DNA of 32,339 bases from Penium margaritaceum. Lineage: Eukaryota; Streptophyta; Zygnematophyceae; Desmidiales; Peniaceae. Where the stretch lies: assembly GCA_023375785.1 (NCBI GenBank), contig SZWC01018936.1, positions 22,410-54,748 of the forward strand, read 5' to 3'. Numbering within the stretch: the stretch's first letter is position 1; every line of letters starts with the position of its first letter. The notes beneath the pieces were generated by a model that was not told the origin of the DNA, searched no databases, and saw only the letters and a program-made list of their open reading frames with translations. A program made the position numbers and the translations under genes. Below are positions 20,120 to 29,075 of this stretch, piece by piece.

Positions 20120-20950
20120 ATGGCGCAGAAGGGGACGTAGACCATTCAGAAGTATGCGGGCAGCCCGAGCTTTGGGCTATGGAGGTGGCAGTTCGAATTG
20201 CACCTCTCGCATAAGGGGTTGCTGGACATCATGTTAGGAAAAGAGGTGCTCGTAGAGGCGACTGCTGTAGACACGGAGAAGCAGGCCTTCAAAAAGAAGA
20301 ACACGGAGGCGCTGATGCTCCTGGTGTCCAGGACAGCCAAGTTGCAGTGGGACTACTTCCAAGGCTACAATCTGGCAGCCAAAGCTTGGCAGAAGCTCTG
20401 CGCCATCCACCAATCCAAGTCCCTCGCGAACAAAATCTTTGCAATGAAGCGGCTCCTCACGGTGAGAATCGAGGAGGGAGATGATGTCATCTCCGCCATG
20501 CAGCAGATCGAGTCGCTCACCTCGCAATGCAATGACGTGGGGTGGAATGTCGACACGCAGCTGCAGGTGATGGCCCTCCTCATGGCCCTACCTCAGAGTT
20601 GGGGTCCACTCATCACCGTCCTTGGAGAATTGTCGGAGGACAAACTCACCTATGGCGCGTTTGCAGAGTACATCCGCAACAAGGCGTAGTGACGGAGCTG
20701 CGGGGAGTCCTCGTCTTCCTTATCGGCCCTCGTCACCAAAACGCGTGGTGGCGGAAGCGGGGACAAAGGAAGCGGCGGAAAGGGCGGCGGCAAGAAGGGC
20801 ACCAAGAAAGGTGCGTACCACAACTACGGCAAGGAGGGCCATTGGGCCCGTGAGTGCTCAGAGGAGGCAAAGACTGACGCCAAAAACAGCAAGGGCAAGT
20901 TGCTCCTCAACAGCAACAAGAACCACTTCCTCAAGAAGGCCAACAGGCGG
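20120..20950 (+). pseudogene. gag: Copia gag with zinc knuckle, broken
   Basis: ATG 20120 begins MAQKGT, then a TAG (20138) and TIQKYAGSPSFGLWRWQFEL, the start of a UBN2-type capsid domain that runs to about 20680 (blocks LQWDYFQGYNLAAKAWQKL, LANKIFAMKRLLTVRIEEGD, WGPLITVLGELSEDKLTYG). TAG and TGA follow at 20687-20692. The same frame then continues as a Gly/Lys-rich linker to the nucleocapsid knuckle at 20816-20857, which reads YHNYGKEGHWAREC: both first Cys of CX2CX4HX4C are Tyr. The frame goes on into protease without a break. Confidence 0.9.
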
Positions 20951-21333
20951 TGCCTGGATTCCGGGGCCGAGGAGCACACCCAAGTCGAGAAGGTGGGGTT
21001 TGTCACCTATGAGAAGTCCTCCAAGTCAATGGTGGTCGCAAACGAAAAGTCAAGCCGGCGGCCGGCAAAGGCGGCGTGGAGGTGGAAGTTGTGGTGGGCA
21101 GTAAGAAGGAGCTGTGCACAATCAGTGATGTGCAGCACGTCCCCAGCCTTGCTGAAATTAATAGTGTTTGCCGCTTGACGCACAAGGGGTATGAGGTGCT
21201 CTTCCGCAGGAAAGGCGCAGTGGTGCGCATTGACGGCAACGATGAGGTCGTGCTGGAGGCAAAGCGCGATGGCGGTCTCTACATCATGGAGGCCAAGGTG
21301 GTCCTTGCGGCATTGAACGCAATAGATTCGTAG
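20951..21333 (+). pseudogene. pol: Copia retropepsin, frameshifted
   Basis: The active-site box CLDSGAEEHT starts at 20951 in the gag frame and is intact (Asp at 20957-20959). Near 21055 the frame changes; in the new frame GVEVEVVVGSKKELCTISDV gives the flap-side strand and VQHVPSLAEINSVCRLTHKG the C-terminal block, ending in TAG at 21331. Because the shift falls inside the protease domain, it is more likely a mutation than a programmed gag-pol frameshift. Confidence 0.85.
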
Positions 21334-22653
21334 GAGCGCGTCGTCAACAAGGCCAAGGGAGGAATCGCTGATCTGGAGCTCTGGCACCGACGGTTGGGGC
21401 ATTCAGCGTCCGCAACCGTTAAGGAGATGGCGAAGCGCGACATGGTGTGTGGCCTCGTCATCAACGGTGCAGCAGACCCGGCAACAGATGGAGCAGCGCA
21501 CAAAAATTACAAGCCTTGCATTTTGGGCAAGGCGCGGCGCAAGCCGGTCAACAAGAACGAGGCTTGCACGAAGGACCTGCTCGAGGTCGTGCACACCAAC
21601 GTGTGTGGATCATTCAAAACGCTGTCAAATAGCGGCCTGAGATACTTCGTCACCTTCATTGATGACTGCAGCAGAAAATTCTATGTGTACTACATGAAGC
21701 GGAAAGGCGAGGTCCTCGACCGGCTGAAGGAGTATGTCACAACGGTGGAGAGGCAGACTAGCCAGAAGGTCAGAGCGCTATGCCGCAACAATGGCGGAGA
21801 GTACCTGGGCTACAGCGGGTGGATGAAGCATCAGTGCATAAAGTGGGAACCCACTACACCATACTTGCCACAATGGAACGGAGTGGCGGAGCGGGAGAAC
21901 TAGACGCTGCTCAACATGCTGCAGACCATGCTTGTGGATGCGGGGTTACCGCAAGGATTCTGGGCAGAGGCTGTGCGTACAGCGAGCTACACCATCAACC
22001 TCACCCTAACAGCTGTGTTGAAGGGCAAGGGCGGTTGGAAGACGCCGTAGGAGGTTTGGAGCGGGCGCAAGCTAAACGTGGCATACCTGAAGGTGTTTGG
22101 GTGCAAGGCGCACACGATGGTGCAGGCGGCGCAACGAAGCGACAGCAAGCTGGAACCAGGTGTAAAGCCGTGCTTGTTCCTCGGCTACGAGAGCGCGCAA
22201 AAAGTGTTTCGGCTTTGGGACCCACGCGCGCGAGAGATCATCCGCAGCCGTGACATCGAGTTTGACGAGCAGTAGATCTTTAGTAGCAGCAGCAATGACA
22301 TGAGCGTCGAGAACACTCCACAACAGGGGGAGTGGTTCCAGCTCCTCGTCTACGAAGAGGAGCCGGCGGACGCGGAGGTCGATGATGTAGCGTCAGAGCT
22401 CGGCGGTACAGCAGCCAACGTAGAGGACTCTAACGACGATTTGGTTGGGCTGGAGATCCGGCATAATGATTTGTCGAAGGAGGCACGGCGGGTGCCAAAG
22501 CTCGCACTCCCGGCGGGGTTCGCGTCGGGCGTCGGAGAAAAATCTTCCGGACGCGCTGTCCGTCAGGTTGATGGTTCACCGGATCAGGAGGGATCCTCGG
22601 GGAGCCGTCTGGTTGATGATTCACTGGAGCGGGCAGAGTTGGAAGGATCGTAG
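21334..22653 (+). pseudogene. pol: Copia integrase, catalytic Asp pair changed to Asn
   Basis: The pre-integrase zinc region begins LELWHRRLGHS (21376-21408) and should close with CX2C, but reads YKPC (first Cys to Tyr). In the core the first catalytic Asp (usual HTDVCG) is Asn at 21598-21600, the second (usual DNGGEY) is Asn at 21787-21789, and the Glu is kept at 21889-21891. TAG stops fall at 21901, 22048, 22273, 22651 and 22654. The GKL-like block (KVFGCKAH, FLGYESAQKVFRLWDP) follows, then an acidic linker. All of this reads in one frame. Confidence 0.92.
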
Positions 22654-23880
22654 TAGAGCGACGAGATGCCACCAAAACTGCCGCACTGCAGCGGGAGGCA
22701 GCGGAGAGCGGGGAAGCGTTTGGACGCAGGCAACGGTCGATGGATCGGCATGACGCGGTGCATGCTGGCTGTATCAATGGAGCTGACAACCGTACAAGAG
22801 ATGCTTGTGCGGTCCGAGAGGGAGCAATGGGACGCCGCCATCAAGTCGGAGTTGGCGTCCATTGTTGAAAACGACACTTGGCAACTGGTTGACAGGCGGA
22901 AAGACGCCAAGGTCATCAGCTCTAAGTGGTTCTTCAAGACCAAGTTCACAAAGGAAGTTGTGGTTGACAAGTACAATGCGCGGCTTGTGGCAAAGGGGTA
23001 CGCACAGCGTAAGGGCAAGCACTACGATGAAACGTTCACCCCCATATCCAAGTTCACAAGCATCCGTGTGATCCTTACGGTGGTAGCAGCGAAGGACATG
23101 GACCTCCACCAAATGGACGTAAAGACGACCTTCCTCAATGGCATATTCGACAAACAAATCTACATGGAGGTGCCGGAGGGGGTGGAGGCGCCGGAGGGTA
23201 AGGTGTGCAAGCTCTGGAAGTCCTTGTACAGGCTAAAACAATCGCCCAGGTGCTGGTACCAACAGATGGACAGCTTCATGGCACAACTCGGCTTCAAGCG
23301 TTGTGAGGCAGATCACGGCATGTACGTGCGGCACAGCAAGAAGCTCCATCACATTGTCACACTCTATGTGGACGATCTGATCTTATGCTCCTCAGACCTA
23401 ATGAGCCTACAGCAGCTGAAAGAGTGGCTGAGCAACAGGTTCCAGATGTCGGACATGGGGGAGCTCAAGTTCTACCTCAGGGTGAGCATTTCGCGGAACC
23501 AAAGGGCGCTCACGCTTGAGCTGGGGCAGGCCAAAAACGTGGCCGAAGTGCCAAAGCGGTACGGCATGGAGGACTGCAAACCAGTGTGCAGTCCGGTCTC
23601 CATGACCTGTGAACTAAGTGCGGCAATGTCACCGCAAACAAAAGAAGAGTGGGAGGATATGGCAGGGGTGCCCTACCAATCGACGGTGGGCAGCCTCATG
23701 TACGCCATGGTGGCAACTCGACTGAACCTGGCCTACGTGGTGGGCCAAGTGAGCAGGTACATGGCAGATCCAGGGCCACTACACTGGCAAGAGGTCAAGC
23801 ACATCCTCCGCTACCTGCAGGCAATGCCGCACATATGCCTGAGGTTCAAAGGCAAGGGGCGGACGGACCCCTTGCATCTG
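22654..23880 (+). pseudogene. pol: Copia reverse transcriptase, active site intact
   Basis: The longest clean frame of the element. RVT_2 blocks in order: QWDAAIKSELASIVENDTWQ, SKWFFKTKF, YNARLVAKGYAQRKGKHYDE, FTPISKFTSIRVILTVVA, MDVKTTFLNGIFDKQIYMEV, LYRLKQSPRCWYQQMD, and YVDD at 23365-23376 with both Asp present. The thumb and connection continue through YGMEDCKPVCSPVSM and STVGSLMYAMVATRLNLAYV. There are no stops between 22657 and 24117. The intact YVDD contrasts with integrase and RNase H, but without gag, protease or integrase in frame it should be inactive. Confidence 0.95.
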
Positions 23881-24375
23881 GTGTGCTACACAAATGCGGA
23901 CTACGCTGGAGATGTGGACAAGCGGAAGTCCACATCCGGCTACGTGTTCTTCCTTGCTAGTTCAGCGGTCTCGTGGTGCAGTAGGAAGCAGGACTACGTT
24001 GCCACCTCCACAATTGAAGCTGAGTACATCGCGTTGGCTGAGGCGGTCAAGGAGGCGGTGTGGCTCCGCAGGTTGCTGGAGGAGCTGGGCGTGCCGCAGC
24101 TGGAGCCTACGGTGGTGTAGAAGGACAACACCGGCTCCATCTTGCTGACCAACAACCCGACACAGCACAGGAGGACAAAGCACATCAATGTGCGTTACCA
24201 CTATGCATGGGACATGCTCGACAAGGGGCAGGTGATGCTACAACATTACAGCACGTACAACATGCTTGCAGATTGCTTGACCAAAGCGCAACCCGCAGAC
24301 CGGCACGCGATGAGCGTGGCCAGGCTTGGGATGACCAGCTATGATGGGCTGGAGGGCACAGCGGAAGATGACTGA
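23881..24375 (+). pseudogene. pol: Copia RNase H, broken
   Basis: YTNADYAGDVDKRKSTSGYV opens the domain with its first catalytic Asp as Asn (23893-23895). The blocks SWCSRKQDYVATSTIEAEYI and AVWLRRLLEELGVP are intact. A TAG lies at 24118 just before KDNTGSILLTNNP, and the frame continues through RRTKHINVRYHYAW and NMLADCLTKAQPADRH to a natural-looking TGA at 24373-24375. That terminal TGA leaves 31 bases to the PPT, a normal distance. Confidence 0.92.
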
Positions 24376-24406
24376 GAGCAAGCAGGAGCAGTGGGCATGG
24401 CAGGTG

Positions 24407-24418
24407 CAAGAGGGAGAA
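24407..24418 (+). promoter_or_regulatory. Polypurine tract of copia element
   Basis: CAAGAGGGAGAA directly precedes the 3' LTR start TGTTGAAA. Confidence 0.88.
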
Positions 24419-25358
24419 TGTTGAAAAATTACCCCTTCGCATGTCCAAGCGCAGTGCCGGGAGGTGCTGACGAGCGGCCAGAAATAAGGAACTCCGTGCC
24501 GGTGGATCTGGCGACTTGATGATTGCCCGGATCCTAAAATAGATGATTGCATCAAATTATTGAAGAGTTGATAAATCCGGTGGAAGTTGTTTCACCAGAT
24601 TTGGACAAGTATCGAGGGGGTTATGGCCTTCCAAAGTTGGGGTGTGCGCAGCAGCTCTGGGAGCCGGCTGTGACTCAAAATCCGATGGATAATCGACCGG
24701 ATTGAGTAACAAAAAAACCATCTGGAGAAATTGCTCCGGGAGACCTGCCGAGGCGTCCGGTGGATGATCCACCTTATCCGGCGAATCATCCACCGGATCC
24801 TGTAGTGCAGGTTCTTACTGAGGGACTTAGCCAAAATCCTGGCTCGGCGTCCAAAACTCAGTAGCACGTTTTGTTACTCGGGGACTACAAGTCCACGGAC
24901 AGGTTTCGAACCTCGTCACACCCCATCACCAAACTCGAGCCAAAAGCAAGGAAGGTGCGTGGAAACAGTGCAGGGGACCACGTGCAATGGGATCTGCGCC
25001 TCACAAAAGGCACTTCGCACATGAAGGAAGGCGCCACAGTGTGTGTCGGTGTCAGGCGTCTGTGGTGGGTGAGACCTGCGCTTCGGAAAGCGTAACTTGG
25101 ACTACGCTTGGCCAAATTGCGCGCGGTTTGGTGCCCTGGAAAGCTCATGACTAGACCTATAAATGTCCATGTAAAAAACCTAATTCAAAGTCACGTTATT
25201 CCCTTCACAAAAGTGACTATATCCAAAAGCCTGCTCACATAGCGTGAGGCGACCAGAAAGCTCACGCTCTGTCTCAGATTTGCCCAAAACAGAAGACGTA
25301 AACCAGTAGAGTCTATCAGACCAACGCCAGGACCGCATCCTGCGGATCCCTCCTGACA
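24419..25358 (+). repeat. 3' LTR of copia element
   Basis: This 940-bp partner of 19041-19998 has the same termini, TATAAAT at 25158-25164 and the U3 inverted repeat at 24756-24797. It is followed by the target duplication GTTGA. Confidence 0.93.
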
Positions 25359-25363
25359 GTTGA
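25359..25363. repeat. Target site duplication, right copy
   Basis: GTTGA directly right of the 3' LTR, identical to 19036-19040. Confidence 0.92.
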
Positions 25364-26429
25364 TTCTATCAATGACCATTTTCTTGTTCATTGAAAAATC
25401 ATGGCTTCAAAAGAAGTAAAGGTGACCATGACAAAGGTCAGTGGTGATTTTACTGCAAGAATAACATAGTTATTCATCCTTTTTCCTCTCCGTCAAATTT
25501 TGTGAGAAGAAATGGCACATTCTCACAAGGAGGGCATGGATGGCACATGTGATCAACAAACTAAACTATGTCATGCCAACAATTCTCTCTGCCAATACTA
25601 GGAAAATTGTCCATTGTGCTTGGATTCAAAGAAACAAGGAGCATTGCCCAAATATTGCCACAACTTTACCCACTGACTAGCTAACAGTACTCTTATGCTA
25701 AACACATCCATCCAATGCACAAATGTCCAATGCCTCTGACCTAGTCTCCCAAAGATCTCCAGTACACGGAACTACAGAAGACGCTCCAGCATCATTGCCA
25801 ACACCAAGTTGCACTTCATCACCTTCCCATCCTCCACTCGCACCACCACCCAACCCAAGCCCATCTCTTTTTGAAAGCGAGGATCTTTGGTCATGCAATC
25901 CAGTAGCCCAGCCTCCCAGTTTCAATCCAGGTCTCACCATCAATGCTCATAATCAAGTGGATGATGCGATCATGTTTTCTCGCTTCGATCCTGTTGGATA
26001 CAAGTGGGCCATTCCAGCCCTTCCCTCTAACTGTGGCCCTTTATGACAGAATGTACCGGCTCAGGCATGATTTTTGAAGACTTTCTCTAACCCCAAATCC
26101 TTGTACTTGCATACATGTTGGATATTACATAATACTTGTGAATTCCTCTTGCTTTTTCCACTAACCCGTCCAAAAATGTGTAAAACACAGTATCTCTGCC
26201 ACTCTATGCACCTCTTATTCTCTCCAATGTATCTAGAAGACCATCCCTTTGCATGCGCCACGACCATCTTTCATGAGCCTAGTGCCATTATTGGGTTTTC
26301 CTCTCAAATCACCACTCTTTTTCATGCAAAAGATGACCTTGCAACATACGCGATTACCATCCAACCTCCTTCCTAATTATTGAGCATACAGTTACTTATA
26401 TCCAACATGGCCAACTCTGTAGCGTGGAA
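25364..26429. other. Gene-free interval
   Basis: Two frames of about 100 codons (25723-26046, Pro/Ser-rich; 26074-26376) are open on the + strand, but neither shows a domain, and both lie in moderately biased sequence. I see no LTR terminus or RNA gene here. This is the right flank of the copia insertion. Confidence 0.4.
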
Positions 26430-27116
26430 ATGCCCACGTCGACTGGTCGAAGGAGCCACGTGGTGTTGGTTTGTGTGGCTTCCACTCGTCGCCACTCATG
26501 CCGATGGATTATCCATATACCCACGTTGCTGGTATATGGTAGAGGAGGGCGTGACGACACGACAGGTCTCCGGACTGTACCGGGACTTCTCCAGCACCTA
26601 CGATAGCGCCGACGAGACGCGGTCGATGCATTCTGGCAGGAATGTGGGCTTGTCGGGAGGTTGAAGAGTTTTATCGGTGGGTTGAGGCCCGCGCACCCGG
26701 TGGACTGTACCGGTGCGACAGGGAGACCCGATGGTTGTAGTAGGGCTTCCGATGTTTGGAAAACCGTTTTGAATGTCTGGACGCTGATTTCAAGTTTTTG
26801 TAGCACTACTCGTATTTTCTCGGTGGTCGAGACCCGGACGCTCGCAGAGTTGTTCCGGTGCCTTGAGGAGACCACCTTTGTTGTTGCAGTGTATGCAGTG
26901 TGTTCTCCCCGCTGAATCCTTTGGGTTCAACGGGGGTGACGGAGCCCGGTGTGCCTAGCTGCTGGCGCCCCTACATAAGCCAGCTAGGGGCTCATTTGTA
27001 CTCTCTCCTTGTTCGTTTGTATTCAGCATTCCAGACTTAGCCAAATTCTTGTCGTCTCACACACATAGAGCTCATGTTCGTTCTTGCATGGGTCTGCACG
27101 CCCTAAAATATTTCCA
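26430..27116 (+). repeat. 5' LTR of the pol-less element (left end uncertain)
   Basis: Tandem copies of a diverged unit starting GGTNGAG lie at 26538, 26680 and 26825 (spacing 142 and 145), with GGAGACC closing the last two. Then come an ACATAAG box at 26973-26979 as a possible TATA, and an end ...TATTTCCA at 27116, three bases before the PBS. It matches the 3' LTR in this motif but could not be aligned base by base. Confidence 0.55.
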
Positions 27117-27119
27117 ACT

Positions 27120-27131
27120 TGGTACCAGAGC
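27120..27131 (+). promoter_or_regulatory. Primer binding site, tRNA-iMet-like
   Basis: TGGTACCAGAGC differs from the standard TGGTATCAGAGC by a single T-to-C change. Confidence 0.82.
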
Positions 27132-27284
27132 ACAGGGTGCCGTGTGAGCACCAGAAGGAGCAATAGTGGGGGGAACGCAAACAGAACGCGCCACGTGGCG
27201 CCGCACCAGCAATAACGTGAGGGAGCGCGAAGCGTCTGTACGTGAACGGCACAGGGGTGGTGAGCCGCACACAGCAGCATTAGC

Positions 27285-27830
27285 GATTGCAACGGCAACA
27301 GTAGTAGCAGCAGCAGACGTAGCAACCGCGGCAGTCGCGGTGCTGCGTAGCAAGAGTAGTGGCGGCAGCTCTAGCAGCGCAGCAGTTCCTACAACACCAA
27401 CGACAAGAGCAGTAGCACATAGCAGCATCAGGAGCGGCCACCGCAGTAGCGCCAAAAGCAACAGTAGCATGCAATAACAAGCAGCAATAGTGGCGGCACC
27501 AAGCAATAGTGGCGGCAGTTGTAGTAGCGCAGCGACCGGTGCAATAGCGGTGACATTAGCAGCAGCACATAGCCGCAACAGCAGCAACAACAGCACCCGC
27601 TATACTAGCGACGGCAGTAGTAATAGCATGCAATAGTAAGCAACAGTGGCGGTAGCAACAAGCGGCAGCGGCGGTAGTCGTAACCAGTGGCAACTATTAC
27701 GTAGTGTAGCAGCAGCAGTAGTAGTAGTAGCAGAAGCAGTAGTAGCAGTAGCATGAAGCAGCAGCAGCTACTACGCAAAGTGGCAGTACCAGTAGTTGCA
27801 GCGGGAGAAGCAGCAGCACCCGTAGCAGTT
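27285..27830. repeat. Imperfect CAG/TAG/GCA triplet tract
   Basis: About 540 bases follow a three-base rhythm of CAG, TAG, GCA and GCG words. The reverse strand stays open as Leu/Ala/Cys-rich frames, while the + strand has many TAG. It looks like a decayed (CAG)n array in which C-to-T changes turned CAG into TAG. The open frames here are products of composition, not genes. Confidence 0.75.
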
Positions 27831-27866
27831 GTACCCACCGCTGCAGCTACTACTACAAGAGGGCCT

Positions 27867-28015
27867 CGCAACCCTCCTCCGAAGGGCTCCATCGAATCCC
27901 CATAGAGGGGCCCCCTCAGAGGGGGCCTGCGGGCCGGTCGAGCCTCCCCTCGGATGGCCCCGTCGAACCCCCTCTGAGGGGCCCCTCGGAGGGGCCCGTC
28001 GGCCCCGTCGGCCCT
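27867..28015. repeat. Duplicated GC-rich palindrome block, about 75 bp x 2
   Basis: Two related units (from about 27867 and 27941) each carry a self-complementary core: GAGGGGCCCCCTC at 27905-27917 and the perfect palindrome GAGGGGCCCCTC at 27976-27987, each preceded by ATCGAA/GTCGAA. The block is extremely GC-rich compared with its flanks. Strong stem-loops are expected in single strands. Confidence 0.75.
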
Positions 28016-28091
28016 GTCCGCTGACCGACAAAGGGGCCGACGGTGGAGAGGGGTGCCCCCTCCTCCTCCCTCCCCCCACACTCACACGCTC

Positions 28092-28120
28092 GCTCACTCG
28101 CTTCCTGAGCAAGTGAGTGA
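28092..28120. repeat. Hairpin next to the GC-rich block
   Basis: GCTCACTCGCTT pairs with AAGTGAGTGAGC with a single wobble pair and a short loop. Similar GCTCGCTCACTC words occur near 17455. Confidence 0.65.
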
Positions 28121-29075
28121 GCAAGTAAGCATGGGAGGGAGGGCCGGACAAGCCGGAAACCCCCCCTTCCACCCCTTGTTTTCTCCATTTTCCCACTTTA
28201 GGGGAAATCAAGAAATGGGGGGATGATAAAGAAATACAAAAAGGGGTACGCCTGAAATCAAGTGGAAAAGAGGAAAAAAGCCAAAGTACGTGGGCTGAGG
28301 GCGAGACAAGGGGAGAGCGAAAGGAAAGGGAAGAAAAAGGAGGGTGAGGGCAAAGGTAAAACACAAAATGGGATCTAAGGGCAAGAGGAAAAAGAAAAGG
28401 ACACAGAGGAAAAACAAAGTCGTACAACCACAACTGTTGTAGTAGTAGCAGCTTTTGTGGCAGCAATAGCACTGGCGGACGGAGTTGCAACGACTACATA
28501 GTGAGGGGTAGTTGCATGTGTGTTTGCACTCCCTCCTTCCCAACTGATAGCAGATTTTCTTCGGCGGCGATCTCTTTTTCGAGACGCATTGTGGACTGGC
28601 GTCTCCCTGGGGCCCGTGGATTGGTGGGTGCAGTTCACTCCGTACGATTGATGGCAGATTGGAGTCTGTATCTCGTCTACCGCTTGGAGTAGCAGCCGGG
28701 CCTATCGCCGCCACCCCTTCTGTTCCTGGAGCAACCTTTGCTCCTTTAGCGGCAACAACATTGGTAGCCACACTAGTCCAACTCCATACACCGGGCGTAC
28801 TATGGTAGTGCAGCTCGCCCTGTCTGGTCACGTTTGTTGACCTTGACGCCGTGACCTCTGGGAGTGACAATACCTACTGGTCCCATCCTCTCCCGCAGCT
28901 TGGTGTTTACCACTGGGAGTAGGTGCCCTCAGTACCTATCCATCATCCGATGCACGAGATGAGTGCACACACATCTGAAAAGACGCCCTCCGCGTTCCCC
29001 TGCTACTAGTGTAGTGATGGACGTCATGATTAGCGTCGCTGCTGGACATGCCCTCACGGTTGGCATCCACCTTAG
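28121..29075. other. Purine-rich then mixed interior sequence of the pol-less element
   Basis: 28200-28430 is A/G-rich on the + strand. From about 28653 a + frame in phase with the long ORF downstream is readable (RLPLGVAAGPIAATPSVPGA), interrupted by TAG at 28806 and several more stops. The opposite strand is open for 220 codons (28870 to 28208). Neither frame has a recognisable domain, so I cannot say which strand, if any, was coding. Confidence 0.35.

Larger units (their letters stand above)
19041..25358 (+). mobile_element. Ty1/copia element, structurally complete, coding-dead
   Basis: The element is 6,318 bp with LTRs 19041-19998 and 24419-25358, both TGTTGAAAAATT...CCTCCTGACA, flanked by a perfect 5-bp duplication GTTGA (19036-19040 and 25359-25363). 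Inside, in order: PBS, gag, zinc knuckle, protease, integrase, RT, RNase H and PPT. LTRs differ by roughly an eighth by eye. Gag through the start of protease lies in one frame, and the rest of pol in another. In-frame stops are almost only TAG. Intact TSDs make this the clearest single insertion in the window. Confidence 0.96.

Noticed and set aside
21050..21080. Programmed gag-pol frameshift
   Set aside because: The change of frame lies after the DSG box, inside the protease domain, and no slippery heptamer or recoding stem was evident; a simple indel is likelier.
22666..24120. Intact 484-codon RT frame as evidence of a live element
   Set aside because: Gag, protease, integrase and RNase H of the same element carry stops, a frameshift and lost catalytic residues, and the LTRs have diverged considerably.
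24900..24925. GGTTTCGAACC-like word, similar to a Pol III B box, suggesting a tRNA or SINE
   Set aside because: It lies inside the copia LTR, is matched in the 5' copy near 19522, and no A box or cloverleaf could be found.
27072..27596. Leu/Ala/Cys-rich frame of 174 codons on the - strand that resembles a membrane protein
   Set aside because: It is the reverse complement of the CAG/TAG triplet tract; composition alone makes it hydrophobic and open.
27605..28490. Frames of 158 and 239 codons on the - strand
   Set aside because: They overlap each other in different frames, cover palindromic GC-rich and triplet sequence, and show no domain.
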